Shown: positions 35,390-46,973, counted from the first letter of the stretch. The stretch: 64,000 bases of DNA from Streptomyces sp. NBC_00670 (GCF_036226765.1 NZ_CP109017.1:4465001-4529000), one strand, 5' to 3'. The notes: generated by a model not told the origin, from the letters alone. Made by a program: numbers and translations.

Positions 35390-36601
35390 TCACCGGGCGC
35401 CGAGCACCGCCGCGAACTGCTCCAGCCCCCACTCCAGGTCCTCCTCGGAGATCACCAGGGGCGGGGCGATGCGCAGCGTCGAGCCGTGGGTGTCCTTGAC
35501 CAGGACGCCCCGCTCGAGCAGCCGCTCCGAGATCTCCCGGCCGCTGCCGAACGCCGGGTCCACGTCCACGCCCGCCCACAGCCCGCGCCCGCGCACCGCC
35601 GTCACCGGCCCCGTACCACCGGTGAGCGCCGACAGCCGCCGGTGCAGCACTCCGCCCAGCCGGGCCGCCCGCTCCTGGTACTCGCCCGTGCGCAGCAGCG
35701 CCAGCACCTCCAGGGCCACCGCGCAGGCCAGCGGGTTGCCGCCGAACGTCGAGCCGTGCTCGCCGGGCCGGAACACCCCGAGCACCTCCTCGTCGGCCAC
35801 CACCGCCGACACCGGCACGATCCCGCCACCGAGCGCCTTGCCCAGCACGTAGACGTCCGGCACCACGCCCTCGTGCGCGCAGGCGAACGTGCGTCCGGTG
35901 CGGCCGAGCCCGGACTGGATCTCGTCCGCCACGAACAGCACCCCCCGCTCCCGGGTCAGCTCCCGCACCCCGGCCAGATAGCCTGCCGGCGGCACCCGCA
36001 CCCCCGCCTCGCCCTGGATCGGTTCGAGCAGGACGGCCACGGTGTTCTCGGTGACGGCACCGCGCAGCGCGGTGAGGTCGCCGTACGGGACGATCTCGAA
36101 GCCGGGCGTGTAGGGACCGTAGTCCGCGCGGGCCTCGGGGTCGGTGGAGAAGCTGATGACCGTCGTCGTACGGCCGTGGAAGTTGTTGCCCGCGACGACG
36201 ATCTTCGCCATCTCCGCCGGCACGCCCTTCACCCGGTAGCCCCACTTCCGGGCCGTCTTCACCGCCGTCTCGACCGCCTCCGCGCCCGTGTTCATCGGCA
36301 GCACCATCTCCTTGCCGCACAGCGCGGCCAGCTCGGAGCAGAACGCGGCGAACCGGTCGTGGTGGAACGCCCGCGAGGTCAGCGTCACCCGCTCCAGCTG
36401 GGCCCGGGCCGCGTCGAGCAGCCGCCGGTTGCCGTGGCCGAAATTGAGCGCCGAGTAACCGGCCAGGAAGTCCAGGAAACGGCGCCCCTCCACGTCCGTC
36501 ATCCAGGCGCCCTCCGCCGTGGCGACGACGACCGGCAGCGGGTGGTAGGTGTGCGCGCAGTGCGCGTCGGCCTCGGCGATCAGGTCGTCGGAGATGCTCA
36601 C
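35390..36601 (-). CDS. rocD: Ornithine aminotransferase
   Basis: 403 residues. GTG 36601 was chosen because AAAGGGGA lies 7 nt upstream and it gives the usual '[14 protein letters not shown]' start; the frame continues further but without support. Class-III aminotransferase motifs: '[20 protein letters not shown]', '[15 protein letters not shown]' (PLP Asp) and the PLP lysine in '[16 protein letters not shown]', plus '[16 protein letters not shown]'. It converts ornithine and 2-oxoglutarate to glutamate semialdehyde and glutamate in arginine use. It stands alone here, without arginase or an Lrp-type gene next to it. Confidence 0.93.
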   Translation of the reverse strand: MSISDDLIAEADAHCAHTYHPLPVVVATAEGAWMTDVEGRRFLDFLAGYSALNFGHGNRRLLDAARAQLERVTLTSRAFHHDRFAAFCSELAALCGKEMVLPMNTGAEAVETAVKTARKWGYRVKGVPAEMAKIVVAGNNFHGRTTTVISFSTDPEARADYGPYTPGFEIVPYGDLTALRGAVTENTVAVLLEPIQGEAGVRVPPAGYLAGVRELTRERGVLFVADEIQSGLGRTGRTFACAHEGVVPDVYVLGKALGGGIVPVSAVVADEEVLGVFRPGEHGSTFGGNPLACAVALEVLALLRTGEYQERAARLGGVLHRRLSALTGGTGPVTAVRGRGLWAGVDVDPAFGSGREISERLLERGVLVKDTHGSTLRIAPPLVISEEDLEWGLEQFAAVLGAR

Positions 36602-36616
36602 GGAGTCCCCTTTCGG

Positions 36617-36645
36617 ACTGTATGACGGAGATCTCCCCTTCATAC
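36617..36645 (-). promoter_or_regulatory. Candidate rocD promoter/operator
   Basis: On the minus strand a -10-like TACAGT (36622-36617) lies ~16 bp before the rocD GTG. Overlapping it are GTATGA…TCATAC arms (36620-36625, 36640-36645) around the 10-bp palindrome GGAGATCTCC. No regulator is identified. Confidence 0.35.
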
Positions 36646-36696
36646 CGTCCCCGCTCGTATGGTGGACGCGGGACCCGGCCGCCGCGTCGCGCCCGG

Positions 36697-36815
36697 TAGG
36701 CTGGCCGCGGGCCGTGACTGGCGCGCTGGGATGGGACCGACCATCGGGAAGCGGCCCCGGACCTGCCGTGACGGTGCGGGGATCCGTGCGTGTGTGCCGT
36801 GCGCCTGGGCCGACC
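36697..36815 (+). ncRNA. ZTP riboswitch (pfl motif) controlling glyA
   Basis: After a -10 box TAGGCT (36697-36702) comes the conserved core in order: CCGTGACTGGCG, CTGGGATGGGACCGACCATC, GGGAAGC, a variable loop, then the 3' block GTGCGCCTGGGCC. These match the pfl/ZTP consensus (CGUGACUGGCG … ACCGGGAAGC … GCCUGGGC). The aptamer senses ZMP/ZTP, which builds up when 10-formyl-THF is short, and typically turns on one-carbon genes. The glyA ATG lies ~55 nt downstream; GGAGGCCGAG is its ribosome site, so control of translation is possible. Confidence 0.88.
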
Positions 36816-36869
36816 GTGACACGTGACCGCTTGTACGCCACTTGTACGCCACGCCGCCCGGAGGCCGAG

Positions 36870-38321
36870 ATGTCAGAGCAGCCGCCCCTGTCCAGCGAGT
36901 CCACCGCCTTCCGCAGTGCCCTCGACGTGATCCGCGCCGTCGAACCCCGCATCGCCGACGCCATCGGCCAGGAGGTCGCCGACCAGCGCGAGATGCTCAA
37001 GCTGATCGCGTCCGAGAACTACGCCTCCCCGGCCACGCTCCTCGCGATGGGCAACTGGTTCAGCGACAAGTACGCCGAGGGCACGGTCGGCCGCCGCTTC
37101 TACGCCGGCTGCCGCAACGTCGACACCGTCGAGTCGCTCGCCGCCGAGCACGCCCGCGAGCTGTTCGGTGCCCGGCACGCCTACGTCCAGCCGCACTCCG
37201 GCATCGACGCCAACCTCGTCGCCTTCTGGGCCGTCCTCGCCGACCGCGTCGAGGCGCCGTTCCTCCAGAGGACCGGCGTCCGCCAGATCAACGACCTCTC
37301 CGAGGCCGACTGGGCCGAGCTGCGCCAGGCCTTCGGCAACCAGCGCATGCTCGGCATGTCCCTGGACGCCGGCGGCCACCTCACCCACGGCTTCCGCCCG
37401 AACATCTCCGGCAAGATGTTCGACCAGCGCTCCTACGGCACGGACCCGGCCACCGGGCTCATCGACTACGAGGCCCTGCGCGCCCAGGCCCGCGAGTTCA
37501 AGCCGCTGATCATCGTCGCGGGCTACTCGGCCTACCCGCGGCTGGTCAACTTCCGGATCATGCGCGAGATCGCCGACGAGGTCGGCGCGACCCTCATGGT
37601 CGACATGGCGCACTTCGCCGGTCTCGTCGCCGGCAAGGTCCTCACCGGCGACTTCGACCCGGTCCCGCACGCCCAGATCGTCACGACGACCACCCACAAG
37701 TCCCTGCGCGGCCCGCGCGGCGGCATGGTCCTGTGCGACGACTCCCTCAAGGACCAGGTCGACCGCGGCTGCCCGATGGTGCTCGGCGGCCCGCTCCCGC
37801 ACGTCATGGCCGCGAAGGCGGTCGCCCTCGCCGAGGCGCGGCAGCCGTCCTTCCAGGACTACGCCCGGCGCATCGTCGACAACGCCCGCGCGCTCGCCGA
37901 GGGGCTGACGAAGCGCGGCGCCACGCTGGTCACCGGCGGCACGGACAACCACCTCAACCTGATCGACGTCGCCTCCTCCTACGGCCTCACCGGCCGCCAG
38001 GCCGAGCAGGCGCTGCTCGACTCCGGCATCGTCACCAACCGCAACGCGATCCCGGCGGACCCGAACGGTGCGTGGTACACCTCCGGCATCCGCATCGGCA
38101 CGCCCGCGCTGACGACGCGTGGCCTGGGCACCGCCGAAATGGACGAGATCGCGGCGCTGATCGACCAGGTCCTGACCGCCACGGAACCGGGCACGACGGC
38201 CAAGGGCACGCGCTCCAAGGCCCAGCACGTGCTGGACGCCAAGCTGGCCGACGAAGTCGCCCACCGAGCGAAGGACCTGGTAGCGGGCTTCCCCCTCTAC
38301 CCCGAGGTCAACCTGGGCTGA
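36870..38321 (+). CDS. glyA: Serine hydroxymethyltransferase
   Basis: 483 residues from ATG 36870, after GGAGGCCGAG. Longer than the ~420 residues of E. coli GlyA; this is an actinobacterial long form. Seen: '[20 protein letters not shown]', '[18 protein letters not shown]', '[12 protein letters not shown]', and the PLP lysine in '[18 protein letters not shown]'. It makes glycine and 5,10-methylene-THF from serine and THF. The ZTP riboswitch ties it to purine synthesis (PurN/PurH) and FolD. Confidence 0.95.
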   Translation: MSEQPPLSSESTAFRSALDVIRAVEPRIADAIGQEVADQREMLKLIASENYASPATLLAMGNWFSDKYAEGTVGRRFYAGCRNVDTVESLAAEHARELFGARHAYVQPHSGIDANLVAFWAVLADRVEAPFLQRTGVRQINDLSEADWAELRQAFGNQRMLGMSLDAGGHLTHGFRPNISGKMFDQRSYGTDPATGLIDYEALRAQAREFKPLIIVAGYSAYPRLVNFRIMREIADEVGATLMVDMAHFAGLVAGKVLTGDFDPVPHAQIVTTTTHKSLRGPRGGMVLCDDSLKDQVDRGCPMVLGGPLPHVMAAKAVALAEARQPSFQDYARRIVDNARALAEGLTKRGATLVTGGTDNHLNLIDVASSYGLTGRQAEQALLDSGIVTNRNAIPADPNGAWYTSGIRIGTPALTTRGLGTAEMDEIAALIDQVLTATEPGTTAKGTRSKAQHVLDAKLADEVAHRAKDLVAGFPLYPEVNLG

Positions 38322-38346
38322 CAACTTCGTTGCCGGGTGCGGCCAG

Positions 38347-38762
38347 TACGTGGCCGCCCGCGCAGTTCCCCGCGCCCCTAAAAGCCCGGGGGCACCCCCT
38401 GCGTCACCGTGCCCCTGTAAGGGGCGCGGGGCTGTGTCTTCTGCGCGGCTCCGCCGCGGGGGCGCGAGCACTCCCCGTGCCCCTGTAAGGGGCGCGGGGC
38501 TGTGTCTTCTGCGCGGCTCCGCCGCGGGGGCGCGAGCACTCCCCGGCCCCTGTAAGGGGCGCGGGGCTGTGTCTTCTGCGCGGCTCCGCCGCGGGGGCGC
38601 GAGCACTCCCCGGCCCCTGTAAGGGGCGCGGGGAACTGCGCGAGAAGTCCCCACCCACCCGCACTCCCCACTCGACCCCGCCCACCCGAGCTCTCCGGGG
38701 TCCAAGGGGCGGAGCCCCTTGTGAGGATGGGACGGGTAGGGGCGGCGGGGGCGAGAAAAATC
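38347..38762 (-). repeat. Composite intergenic repeat, copy 6, with inserted tandem array
   Basis: This 459-bp convergent gap between glyA and the next gene contains a nearly full inverted copy of the composite repeat (38620-38762, reading GGGGCGCGGGGAACTGCGCG to GGCGGGGGCGAGAAAAA) and a further core (CGCAGTTCCCCGCGCCCCT) at 38359-38377. Between them lies the tandem array at 38409-38630. No gene is present. Confidence 0.8.
38409..38630. repeat. Tandem array of a 67-68-bp unit, 3.3 copies
   Basis: Units start at 38409, 38477, 38545 and 38612. Each holds CCCCTGTAAGGGGCGCGGGG, CTGTGTCTTCTGCG, the hairpin CGGCTCCGCCG and GGGGGCGCGAGCACT. The fourth unit breaks off and joins the GGGGAACTGCGCG core. 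Units are almost identical, so expansion was recent. Confidence 0.9.
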
Positions 38763-38780
38763 CACCCGCGCCCCAACCCC

Positions 38781-40659
<1,879 letters not shown>

Positions 40660-40896
40660 CCCCACCGGCCCCACCGGCCGCCCCCTCGCACAGAAGACCG
40701 CACGGCCACCGTCCGGCCCCGTGTACCACCGGGCAGAGCGCTGCACATCACTACCGCTGCGCCTGCCCGGGGCACAGCCGTGGCCGTACAGTCGATAGCC
40801 GGGCGGCGCACAGCCGGCCGACAAGGCCCGAACCGGACCGACCCGAACCGACCCGATGACCGGGGCGACGCCCGACCCGACGACGAAGGAGACGAC

Positions 40897-41475
40897 GTGG
40901 GGACCGTAACGATCGGTGTGTCGATCGCGGTCCCGGAGCCGCACGGCACCCTGCTCCAGCAGCGGCGCGTCGGCTTCGGCGACGCCGCGGCCCACGGCAT
41001 CCCCACGCACGTCACCCTGCTGCCGCCGACCGAGATCGACGAGGCGGACCTGCCGTCCGTCGAGGCGCATCTGGCGCGGGTCGCGGCGGCCGGCCGGCCC
41101 TTCCCGATGCGGCTGTCCGGCACGGGCACCTTCCGGCCGCTGTCACCGGTGGTGTTCGTCCAGGTGGTCGAGGGCGCCGAGGCGTGCGCCTGGTTGCAGC
41201 GGCAGGTGCGGGAGGCGTCCGGGCCCGTCGCCCGTGAACTGCAGTTCCCGTACCACCCGCACGTCACCGTGGCCCACGGCATCGACGAGGCGGCGATGGA
41301 CCGCGCCTACGAGGAGCTCGCCGACTACCGGGCCGAGTGGCCCTGCACCGGCTTCGGCCTGCACGAGCAGGGAGCCGACGGGGTGTGGCGCAAGCTGCGC
41401 GACTTCCCCTTCGGCTCCACGGTGGTCCCGCCGCAGGCGACCGCCCCCGAGGGCAGCTCCCTGCCCGCCCGCTGA
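40897..41475 (+). CDS. 2'-5' RNA ligase / phosphoesterase family protein
   Basis: 192 residues from GTG 40897 after GAAGGAG. Two HxTx motifs, 'THVTLLPPTE' and 'PHVTVAHGID', spaced ~85 residues apart, are the catalytic histidines of the 2H phosphoesterase fold. Such proteins open 2',3'-cyclic or 2'-5' phosphodiesters in RNA. The substrate is unknown. It may be co-transcribed with trpS across 237 bp, but a separate promoter is equally likely. Confidence 0.85.
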   Translation: MGTVTIGVSIAVPEPHGTLLQQRRVGFGDAAAHGIPTHVTLLPPTEIDEADLPSVEAHLARVAAAGRPFPMRLSGTGTFRPLSPVVFVQVVEGAEACAWLQRQVREASGPVARELQFPYHPHVTVAHGIDEAAMDRAYEELADYRAEWPCTGFGLHEQGADGVWRKLRDFPFGSTVVPPQATAPEGSSLPAR

Positions 41476-41530
41476 GCCCGCCCCGGTCCGCGGCCGCTCA
41501 CATCGGCGGCAGCCCTCCGCCCGCGGCCGC

Positions 41531-42286
41531 TCACATCGGCAGCAGGCGGAACAGCGGCCGCGGCACGTGCCGCAGCGCCGACATCACCACCCGCAGCCGT
41601 CCCGGCACCCACACCGTCTCCGAGCGCCGCCGCAGCCCCAGCTCCACGGCCCGTGCCACCGCCTCCGGCGTGGTCGTGAACGGCACGTCCGGCCGCTCGG
41701 TGCTCGCCGCCGTCCGGACGTACCCCGGGCGTACGACCATCACGTGGACGCCGGTGCCGTACAGGGCGTCGCCCAGGCCCTGCGCGAAGGTGTCCAGGCC
41801 CGCCTTGCTGGAGCCGTAGATGAAGTCCGAGCGGCGGGCCCGCTCCCCGGCGACGGACGACAGCACGACCAGCGAGCCGTGCCCCTGCGTCTGCAACGCC
41901 TTCCCGCACACCAGTCCGGCCGAGACCGCGCCGGTGTAGTTGGTCTGCGCGACCCGGGCCGCGGCCACCGGGTCGCGCTCGTCGGTGGCCTGGTTGCCGG
42001 GCACGCCGAAGGCCAGCAGCACCATGTCGACGTCGCCCTCGGCGAACACCTTGCCGAGCACCGCCTCGTGCGCCTCGGGGTCGAGCGCGTCGAAGGCGAC
42101 GGTACGGACGTCCGCGCCGGCCCGGCGGATCTGCTCGGCGGCCTTCTCCAACGCCGGGGAGGGCCGCCCCGCCAGCCACACGAGCCGCGTCCGCCGCGCG
42201 ATCAACCGCCGCGCGGTCGCCAGCGCGATCTCGGACGTACCCCCGAGAACGAGCAGAGAGGTGGGAGCTCGATAACCGTCCATCAT
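41531..42286 (-). CDS. SDR oxidoreductase, DprE2-like
   Basis: 251 residues (two adjacent ATGs at 42286/42283). NAD(P) loop 'LLVLGGTSEIALATARRL', then 'LLAFGVPGNQ', the catalytic Ser in 'VVLSSVAGERAR' and Tyr-x3-Lys in 'FIYGSSKAGLD', plus 'VVRPGYVRT'. The TSEIALA loop and size are those of decaprenylphosphoryl-2-keto-ribose reductases, which make decaprenyl-phospho-arabinose with DprE1. No dprE1 is in the window and Streptomyces lacks arabinogalactan, so the in vivo substrate is uncertain. A minus-strand TACCGT 7 nt before the ATG suggests a leaderless mRNA. Confidence 0.75.
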   Translation of the reverse strand: MMDGYRAPTSLLVLGGTSEIALATARRLIARRTRLVWLAGRPSPALEKAAEQIRRAGADVRTVAFDALDPEAHEAVLGKVFAEGDVDMVLLAFGVPGNQATDERDPVAAARVAQTNYTGAVSAGLVCGKALQTQGHGSLVVLSSVAGERARRSDFIYGSSKAGLDTFAQGLGDALYGTGVHVMVVRPGYVRTAASTERPDVPFTTTPEAVARAVELGLRRRSETVWVPGRLRVVMSALRHVPRPLFRLLPM

Positions 42287-42431
42287 GCGCCCGACGGTAT
42301 CGGTCGGAAGGGTACGTACCCGTCCAAAACACGCCGTTCACGGCGCCGCTACCGGCGCCGTCGGCGGGTAACCGCACATCAGGCAGCCGACGAGAACATC
42401 AAGCCGTCGGCAAGAGGGGAGCGTCAGGATC

Positions 42432-43343
42432 ATGGACTGGCTGAAAAGACTCCCCGGCATCGGCCCCGCCCTGGCCCACCTCGTGACCACCCACGCCTGG
42501 CGCTCCTACGAACGCCTGGACCGCGTCAAGTGGACCCGCCTCGCCGCCGCGATGACCTTCACCAGCTTCGTCGCCCTCTTCCCCGTCCTCACCCTCGCCG
42601 CCACCCTCGGCACCGCCGCCCTCAGTGACGCCCAGCAGCGCACCCTCCAGAACCGCATCGCCGACCAGGTCCCCGGCATCGCCGACGAACTCGACATCCA
42701 CGGCCTGGTCGACAACGCCGGCACCGTCGGCGTCATCGCGGCCGTCGTCCTGCTGTTCACCGGCATCGGCTGGGTGGACGCCATGCGGGACTGTCTGCGC
42801 ACGGTCTGGGAACTGCCCGACGACGAGGAGAACCCCGTCCTGCGCCGGGTCAAGGACGCCGGCGTCCTCGTCGGCTTCGGCGGCGCCGTCCTCCTCACCC
42901 TGGCCGCGTCCGCGATCGCCACCGCGCTGGTCGGCTGGAGCGCCGACCGGCTCGGCCTGGAGGAGGCCGGCTGGGGCCGCGCGCTGCTGCAGCTCGCCGC
43001 GTTCGCGGTCGCCGTCCTCGCCGACTTCCTGCTCCTGCTGTACGTCCTGACCCTGCTGCCCGGCGTCGAGCCCTCCCGGCACCGGCTGTTCGTCGCCGCG
43101 CTGCTCGGCGCCGTCGGCTTCGAGGTGCTGAAGCTGCTGCTCAGCGGCTACCTCCAGGGCGTCGCCGCGAAGAGCATGTACGGCGCCTTCGGCGTGCCGG
43201 TCGCGCTGCTGCTGTGGATCAACTTCACGGCCAAACTCGTGCTGTACTGCGCCTCCTGGACGGCGACGGGCAGCAAGGCCGAGGAGGGGATCACTCGCCC
43301 TTCCCGCGCCGCGCCGAACCCGGCAGCGGCCAGCGGCGGTTGA
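42432..43343 (+). CDS. YihY/BrkB family inner-membrane protein
   Basis: 303 residues, ATG. Six hydrophobic segments of the YihY/UPF0761 fold, with the family blocks 'MTFTSFVALFPVLTLAATLG', 'LFTGIGWVDAMRDCLRTVWE' and 'YGAFGVPVALLLWINFTAKL'. Often labelled ribonuclease BN by mistake; the true function is unknown. The last 53 bp overlap the 3' end of the convergent carboxypeptidase gene, so the tail of one is antisense to the other. Confidence 0.9.
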   Translation: MDWLKRLPGIGPALAHLVTTHAWRSYERLDRVKWTRLAAAMTFTSFVALFPVLTLAATLGTAALSDAQQRTLQNRIADQVPGIADELDIHGLVDNAGTVGVIAAVVLLFTGIGWVDAMRDCLRTVWELPDDEENPVLRRVKDAGVLVGFGGAVLLTLAASAIATALVGWSADRLGLEEAGWGRALLQLAAFAVAVLADFLLLLYVLTLLPGVEPSRHRLFVAALLGAVGFEVLKLLLSGYLQGVAAKSMYGAFGVPVALLLWINFTAKLVLYCASWTATGSKAEEGITRPSRAAPNPAAASGG

Positions 43344-44688
43344 CCAGCCAGACACCGGCGGCGACCAGCACCAGCAGGCCGCCGGCCATCCCCAGCGCGA
43401 CGCCCATCCCGCCGGACCCGCCCCGCACCGCCGAGGCGGCCACCGGCTCGGCCGACGGCACGGGCGCGGCCGTCGGCGTACCGCTGCCGGAGTCGTCGCT
43501 CTCCGCGCCGACGGGGGCGACCAGCTCACCGACGGGCGTCGCCTTGCCCGCCGCCGAGAACCCCCAGTCGAGCAGCTTGGCGGCCTCCTTGTAGACCTCG
43601 TTGTGCGCGCCGTTCTCCGGGTTCATCACCGTGACGAGCAGCACCCGGCCGCCGCGCTCGGCGACCCCGGTGAAGGTCGCGCCCGCCTTGGTGGTGTTGC
43701 CGTTCTTCACGCCGGCGAGGCCCGGGTAGGGGGTGACGTCGGTGTCCCCGGCCAGCAGCCGGTTGGTGTTGCGTATCTCGATCGTGCTGCTGCTCGTCTT
43801 CTTCCCGCCCTTCCCGCCGCTCTTGGCCGGCGCGCCGGGGAGGGTGGCCGTCACGGTGGAGCAGTACTCCCGGAAGTCCTTCTTCTGCAGCCCCGAGCGG
43901 GCGATCAGCGTCAGGTCGTACGCGGAGGAGACCTGCTTCGGGGAGTCGTACCCGTCCGGGCTGACGACGGTCGTGTCCAGGGCGCGCAGCTTCTTGGCGT
44001 GCGCCTGCATGTCGTCGACGGTGGCGTCGATGCCGCCGTTCATCGCGGAGAGGACGTGCACGGCGTCGTTGCCGGACTTCAGGAAGACGCCGAGCCACAG
44101 GTCGCGCACGGAGTACGTCTGGCCCTTGTGCAGCGGGACCACGCTGGAGCCGGTGCCCATGCCGGCCAGGTCGGAGGCGGTCACCTTGTGCTCGGTGGTC
44201 CGGGGGAGCAGCTTGGGCAGCAGGGTGTCGGCGAACAGCATCTTCTGGGTGCTGGCCGGGGGGAGCTTCCAGTGCGCGTTGTGCGCGGCGAGGACGTCGC
44301 CGGACTCGGCGTCGGCGACGATCCAGGAGCGGGCGGTGATGTCCTTCGGCAGTACGGGCGCGTCGCTGCCGAGCTCGGCCTGCGTCCCGGGCAGCCCGAG
44401 CCGGGCGCCGCCGACGGTCGACATCGTCGCCGGGGGAGTGGCGGAGGGGCTGCCGGCGGCCGTCGCACCGGCGCCGGCGCTGCTGCTCGTGTTCGGGCTC
44501 GCAGTCGCACTCGCGCTCGAACCGGGGGTGTGCGCCGCGTTCGTACTGGCGCTCGCACCCGGACTGGGCGGCATGGGTGCGGCGAAGGCGGTGCCGGGCA
44601 CGGCGAACGGCAGGGCGGGCAGGGACAGCAGCGCGACGGCGGCGACCGGCGTGCGGCGCCTGCCGGTCTTGGTGTGGGAAGCGGGCAC
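43291..44688 (-). CDS. D-alanyl-D-alanine carboxypeptidase (PBP5/DacA type, S11)
   Basis: About 465 residues; the start is uncertain (GTG 44688 or TTG 44697, both weakly marked). Signal peptide 'VAAVALLSLPALPFAVPGTA', then a ~70-residue Ser/Ala/Pro linker. Active-site motifs are SxxK in 'PPASTQKMLFADT', SxN in 'LKSGNDAVHVL', and KNG (in place of KTG) in 'GVKNGNTTKAGATF', as in other actinobacterial S11 enzymes. A C-terminal membrane helix 'GGMGVALGMAGGLLVLVAAG' and 'NRRWPLPGSARR' anchor it outside the cell. It trims D-Ala from peptidoglycan stems. It overlaps yihY at the 3' end. Confidence 0.9.
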   Translation of the reverse strand: MPASHTKTGRRRTPVAAVALLSLPALPFAVPGTAFAAPMPPSPGASASTNAAHTPGSSASATASPNTSSSAGAGATAAGSPSATPPATMSTVGGARLGLPGTQAELGSDAPVLPKDITARSWIVADAESGDVLAAHNAHWKLPPASTQKMLFADTLLPKLLPRTTEHKVTASDLAGMGTGSSVVPLHKGQTYSVRDLWLGVFLKSGNDAVHVLSAMNGGIDATVDDMQAHAKKLRALDTTVVSPDGYDSPKQVSSAYDLTLIARSGLQKKDFREYCSTVTATLPGAPAKSGGKGGKKTSSSTIEIRNTNRLLAGDTDVTPYPGLAGVKNGNTTKAGATFTGVAERGGRVLLVTVMNPENGAHNEVYKEAAKLLDWGFSAAGKATPVGELVAPVGAESDDSGSGTPTAAPVPSAEPVAASAVRGGSGGMGVALGMAGGLLVLVAAGVWLVNRRWPLPGSARRGKGE

Positions 44689-44827
44689 GGAGGGCAACGT
44701 ACCGGGCGAAGGTGTCGGCGTCGCACCCCCCTTCGGCCGTTCTGCGTCCACGCGGCCGGAACCAGCCGCTCCGGTTGCCGTCCCACCCGCCCGCCGGGCA
44801 CCTCCGCCCACCGGTGATACTGACCGT

Positions 44828-45070
44828 ATGAAGCTCAGCCGACCCGTCTCCTGGTTCCTGCTCGCCTTCGGGGTGTGGAGCTGGGTCATCTGGATCACTT
44901 TCGTCAAGAACCTGTGGAAGGACGGCAGTGGGCTCGCGTTCGACGACGCGGGGGACCCGACGGCGTACTTCTGGGTGCATCTGACGCTCGCCGTCGTTTC
45001 CTTCGTATTGGGGACGGTCGTCGGGGGCATTGGGTTGCGCGGTCTGCGCGCACTGCGTCGTACCGCATAG
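44828..45070 (+). CDS. SCO4848-family small membrane protein
   Basis: 80 residues, ATG 44828. Two membrane helices ('WFLLAFGVWSWVIWITFV' and 'VHLTLAVVSFVLGTVVGGIG') are joined by the outer loop 'KNLWKDGSGLAFDDAGDPTA'. This is the pattern of the actinobacterial family named after SCO4848. GATACT 6 nt before the ATG and no ribosome site suggest a leaderless mRNA. It is followed after 37 bp by the metallophosphoesterase. Function unknown. Confidence 0.85.
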   Translation: MKLSRPVSWFLLAFGVWSWVIWITFVKNLWKDGSGLAFDDAGDPTAYFWVHLTLAVVSFVLGTVVGGIGLRGLRALRRTA

Positions 45071-45107
45071 GGCGGTCACGGCGGGAGGGCTGGAGGAACG
45101 GGGAACA

Positions 45108-46340
45108 GTGATCGTCGTCTTCGTGCTGGCCGCGCTGTTGGTGCTGGCCGCGTTCGTGGCGCTGCACTGGTGGGCGTGGCGCCGCCTGGTGCGCGACACC
45201 ACGTCGGGACCGGGCGCCGCGCGGCGCACCGGCACGGTGGTGCTCGTGGCCGGCCCGGTGCTGATGTTCGGCGCGCTGATCGCGGAACAGGCGCACGCCC
45301 CGTTCTGGCTCCAGCGCACACTGGGCTGGCCGGGCTTCCTGTGGATGGCGCTGTGCCTGTACCTGCTGCTGGCGCTGATCGTCGGGGAGGCGGTGCGGCC
45401 GCTGGTACGGCGGCTGGTGGCGCGCCGGGCGCGCGTGGAGACACGGGAGGCGGTCCCGGAAACGGTCCCGCCGACGGCCCCGAAACCCGAGGCGGACGCG
45501 GAGAACCCCCCGGCCCCCTCCCGCCGCCTGTTCGTCTCCCGGGTGGTGGGCGGCGCGGTCGCGACGGCGGCCGTCGGGACGGTGGGCCTCGGCACGTACG
45601 GCGTCCTGAACGGCCCCCGGGTGAAGCGGATCACGATCCCTCTGGCGAAGCTGCCGCGCGGGGCGCACGGCTTCCGGATCGCGGTGGTGAGCGACATCCA
45701 CCTGGGCCCGGTGCTCGGCCGCGGCTTCGCGCAGCGCGTGGTGGACACGGTGAACGCGACGCAGCCGGACCTGATCGCGGTGGTCGGCGACCTGGTGGAC
45801 GGCAGCGTGAAGGACCTGGGCCCGGCAGCGGCACCGCTGGCACAACTACGCGCCCGCCACGGCAGCTATTTCGTCACGGGCAACCACGAGTACTTCTCGG
45901 GCGCCGAACAGTGGGTGGAGGAGGTCCGCGACCTGGGCCTGCACCCCCTGGAGAACGCCCGCACGGAACTCCCCGCCTTCGACCTGGCCGGCGTGAACGA
46001 CCTCCAGGGCGAGAGCGAGGGCCAGGGCCCGGACTTCGCCCGCGCGCTGGGCGACCGCGACACCTCCCGCGCGGTGGTGCTGATGGCCCACCAGCCCGCC
46101 CAGATCCACGACGCGGTCACGTACGGCGTCGACCTGCAACTCTCCGGCCACACCCACGGCGGCCAGCTCTTCCCCGGCAACTTCCTCGCCGCCGCCGCCA
46201 ACCCCACGGTCGCCGGCCTGGACACCTACGGCGACACGCAGCTCTACGTCACCCGAGGCGCCGGCGCCTGGGGCCCACCGACCCGGGTGGGTGCCCCGTC
46301 GGACATCACGGTGGTGGAACTGGCGTCGAAGCAGGCGTGA
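45108..46340 (+). CDS. Membrane-anchored metallophosphoesterase
   Basis: 410 residues from GTG 45108 after GGAGGAACGGGG. Three or four hydrophobic segments occupy ~1-115, another covers ~145-165. The calcineurin-like domain has all metal motifs: '[12 protein letters not shown]', 'VVGDLVDG', '[10 protein letters not shown]', 'MAHQPAQIH' and '[12 protein letters not shown]'. It resembles YkuE/YaeI phosphoesterases, some of which act on lipid headgroups such as UDP-diacylglucosamine. The substrate here is unknown. Confidence 0.9.
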   Translation: MIVVFVLAALLVLAAFVALHWWAWRRLVRDTTSGPGAARRTGTVVLVAGPVLMFGALIAEQAHAPFWLQRTLGWPGFLWMALCLYLLLALIVGEAVRPLVRRLVARRARVETREAVPETVPPTAPKPEADAENPPAPSRRLFVSRVVGGAVATAAVGTVGLGTYGVLNGPRVKRITIPLAKLPRGAHGFRIAVVSDIHLGPVLGRGFAQRVVDTVNATQPDLIAVVGDLVDGSVKDLGPAAAPLAQLRARHGSYFVTGNHEYFSGAEQWVEEVRDLGLHPLENARTELPAFDLAGVNDLQGESEGQGPDFARALGDRDTSRAVVLMAHQPAQIHDAVTYGVDLQLSGHTHGGQLFPGNFLAAAANPTVAGLDTYGDTQLYVTRGAGAWGPPTRVGAPSDITVVELASKQA

Positions 46341-46355
46341 CCCGACCCGCCGCGC

Positions 46356-46973
46356 TCAGCCGGCCGCCCGCTGCCCGGCCCCGAGGATCTCGTCGACGTC
46401 GAGGGTGACCTTGGCCCCGAGCGAGTCGGGCAGGGTGACCAGCTCACCGGGGGCATGGGGCCGGTGGTTCTCGTACCTGTCCCCGACGGGATCGGTGAGG
46501 ACATGCAGGCGCTGGTGCTTGCGGTCGACGATGACGTAGACGGGGATGTTGGCCCGTGCGTAGGCGGCGACCTTGGTCTTCAGGTCGTTCTTCCAGTTCT
46601 TGGAGGTGACCTCCAGCACCAGGCGAAAGCAGACCGGGTCGTACGCGCTGTTCTCGACATGGTGCTCATCAATGTCGGCGTCCACCACGACAAGGTCCGG
46701 AATGGCGTAGTCCTCGTCCTCCAACGGCAACCAGAGACCGACGCCTTGCAGCACCTCGGTCTCGCCGTCGTGCAGACCGGCCGCGATGAAGGAACGCATG
46801 AGCCGGGTCAGGACGCGAGCATGGGCACCGTCCCGAGTGGGGCTTACGAGGAGATGCCCGCCAATGATCTCGACGCGGTACCCCGGATGACGCTCCGAGA
46901 TCTCGTCGGCGATCGCGGTCAGGGCGACAGGCTCGTCGCCGTGAAAGCGCTGCTCGACGGTCGCACCGGACAT
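46356..46973 (-). CDS. Uma2-family PD-(D/E)xK endonuclease-like protein
   Basis: 205 residues from ATG 46973 after GGGAGG. The restriction-endonuclease fold shows the Asp in 'YAIPDLVVVDADID' and E-x-K equivalents in 'LVLEVTSKNWKNDLKTKVAA', followed by 'YARANIPVYVIVDRKHQRLH'. Uma2 proteins are plentiful in Streptomyces and cyanobacteria. Their DNA target and role are unknown. It marks the start of a small accessory patch. Confidence 0.9.
   Translation of the reverse strand: MSGATVEQRFHGDEPVALTAIADEISERHPGYRVEIIGGHLLVSPTRDGAHARVLTRLMRSFIAAGLHDGETEVLQGVGLWLPLEDEDYAIPDLVVVDADIDEHHVENSAYDPVCFRLVLEVTSKNWKNDLKTKVAAYARANIPVYVIVDRKHQRLHVLTDPVGDRYENHRPHAPGELVTLPDSLGAKVTLDVDEILGAGQRAAG

Noticed and set aside
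38409-38630. CRISPR array
   Set aside because: The units are contiguous 68-bp repeats without unique spacers, and no cas gene is present.
43733-44827. N-terminal extension of the small SCO4848-type gene
   Set aside because: The extension is antisense to the carboxypeptidase gene. ATG 44828 gives the expected 80-residue family length.
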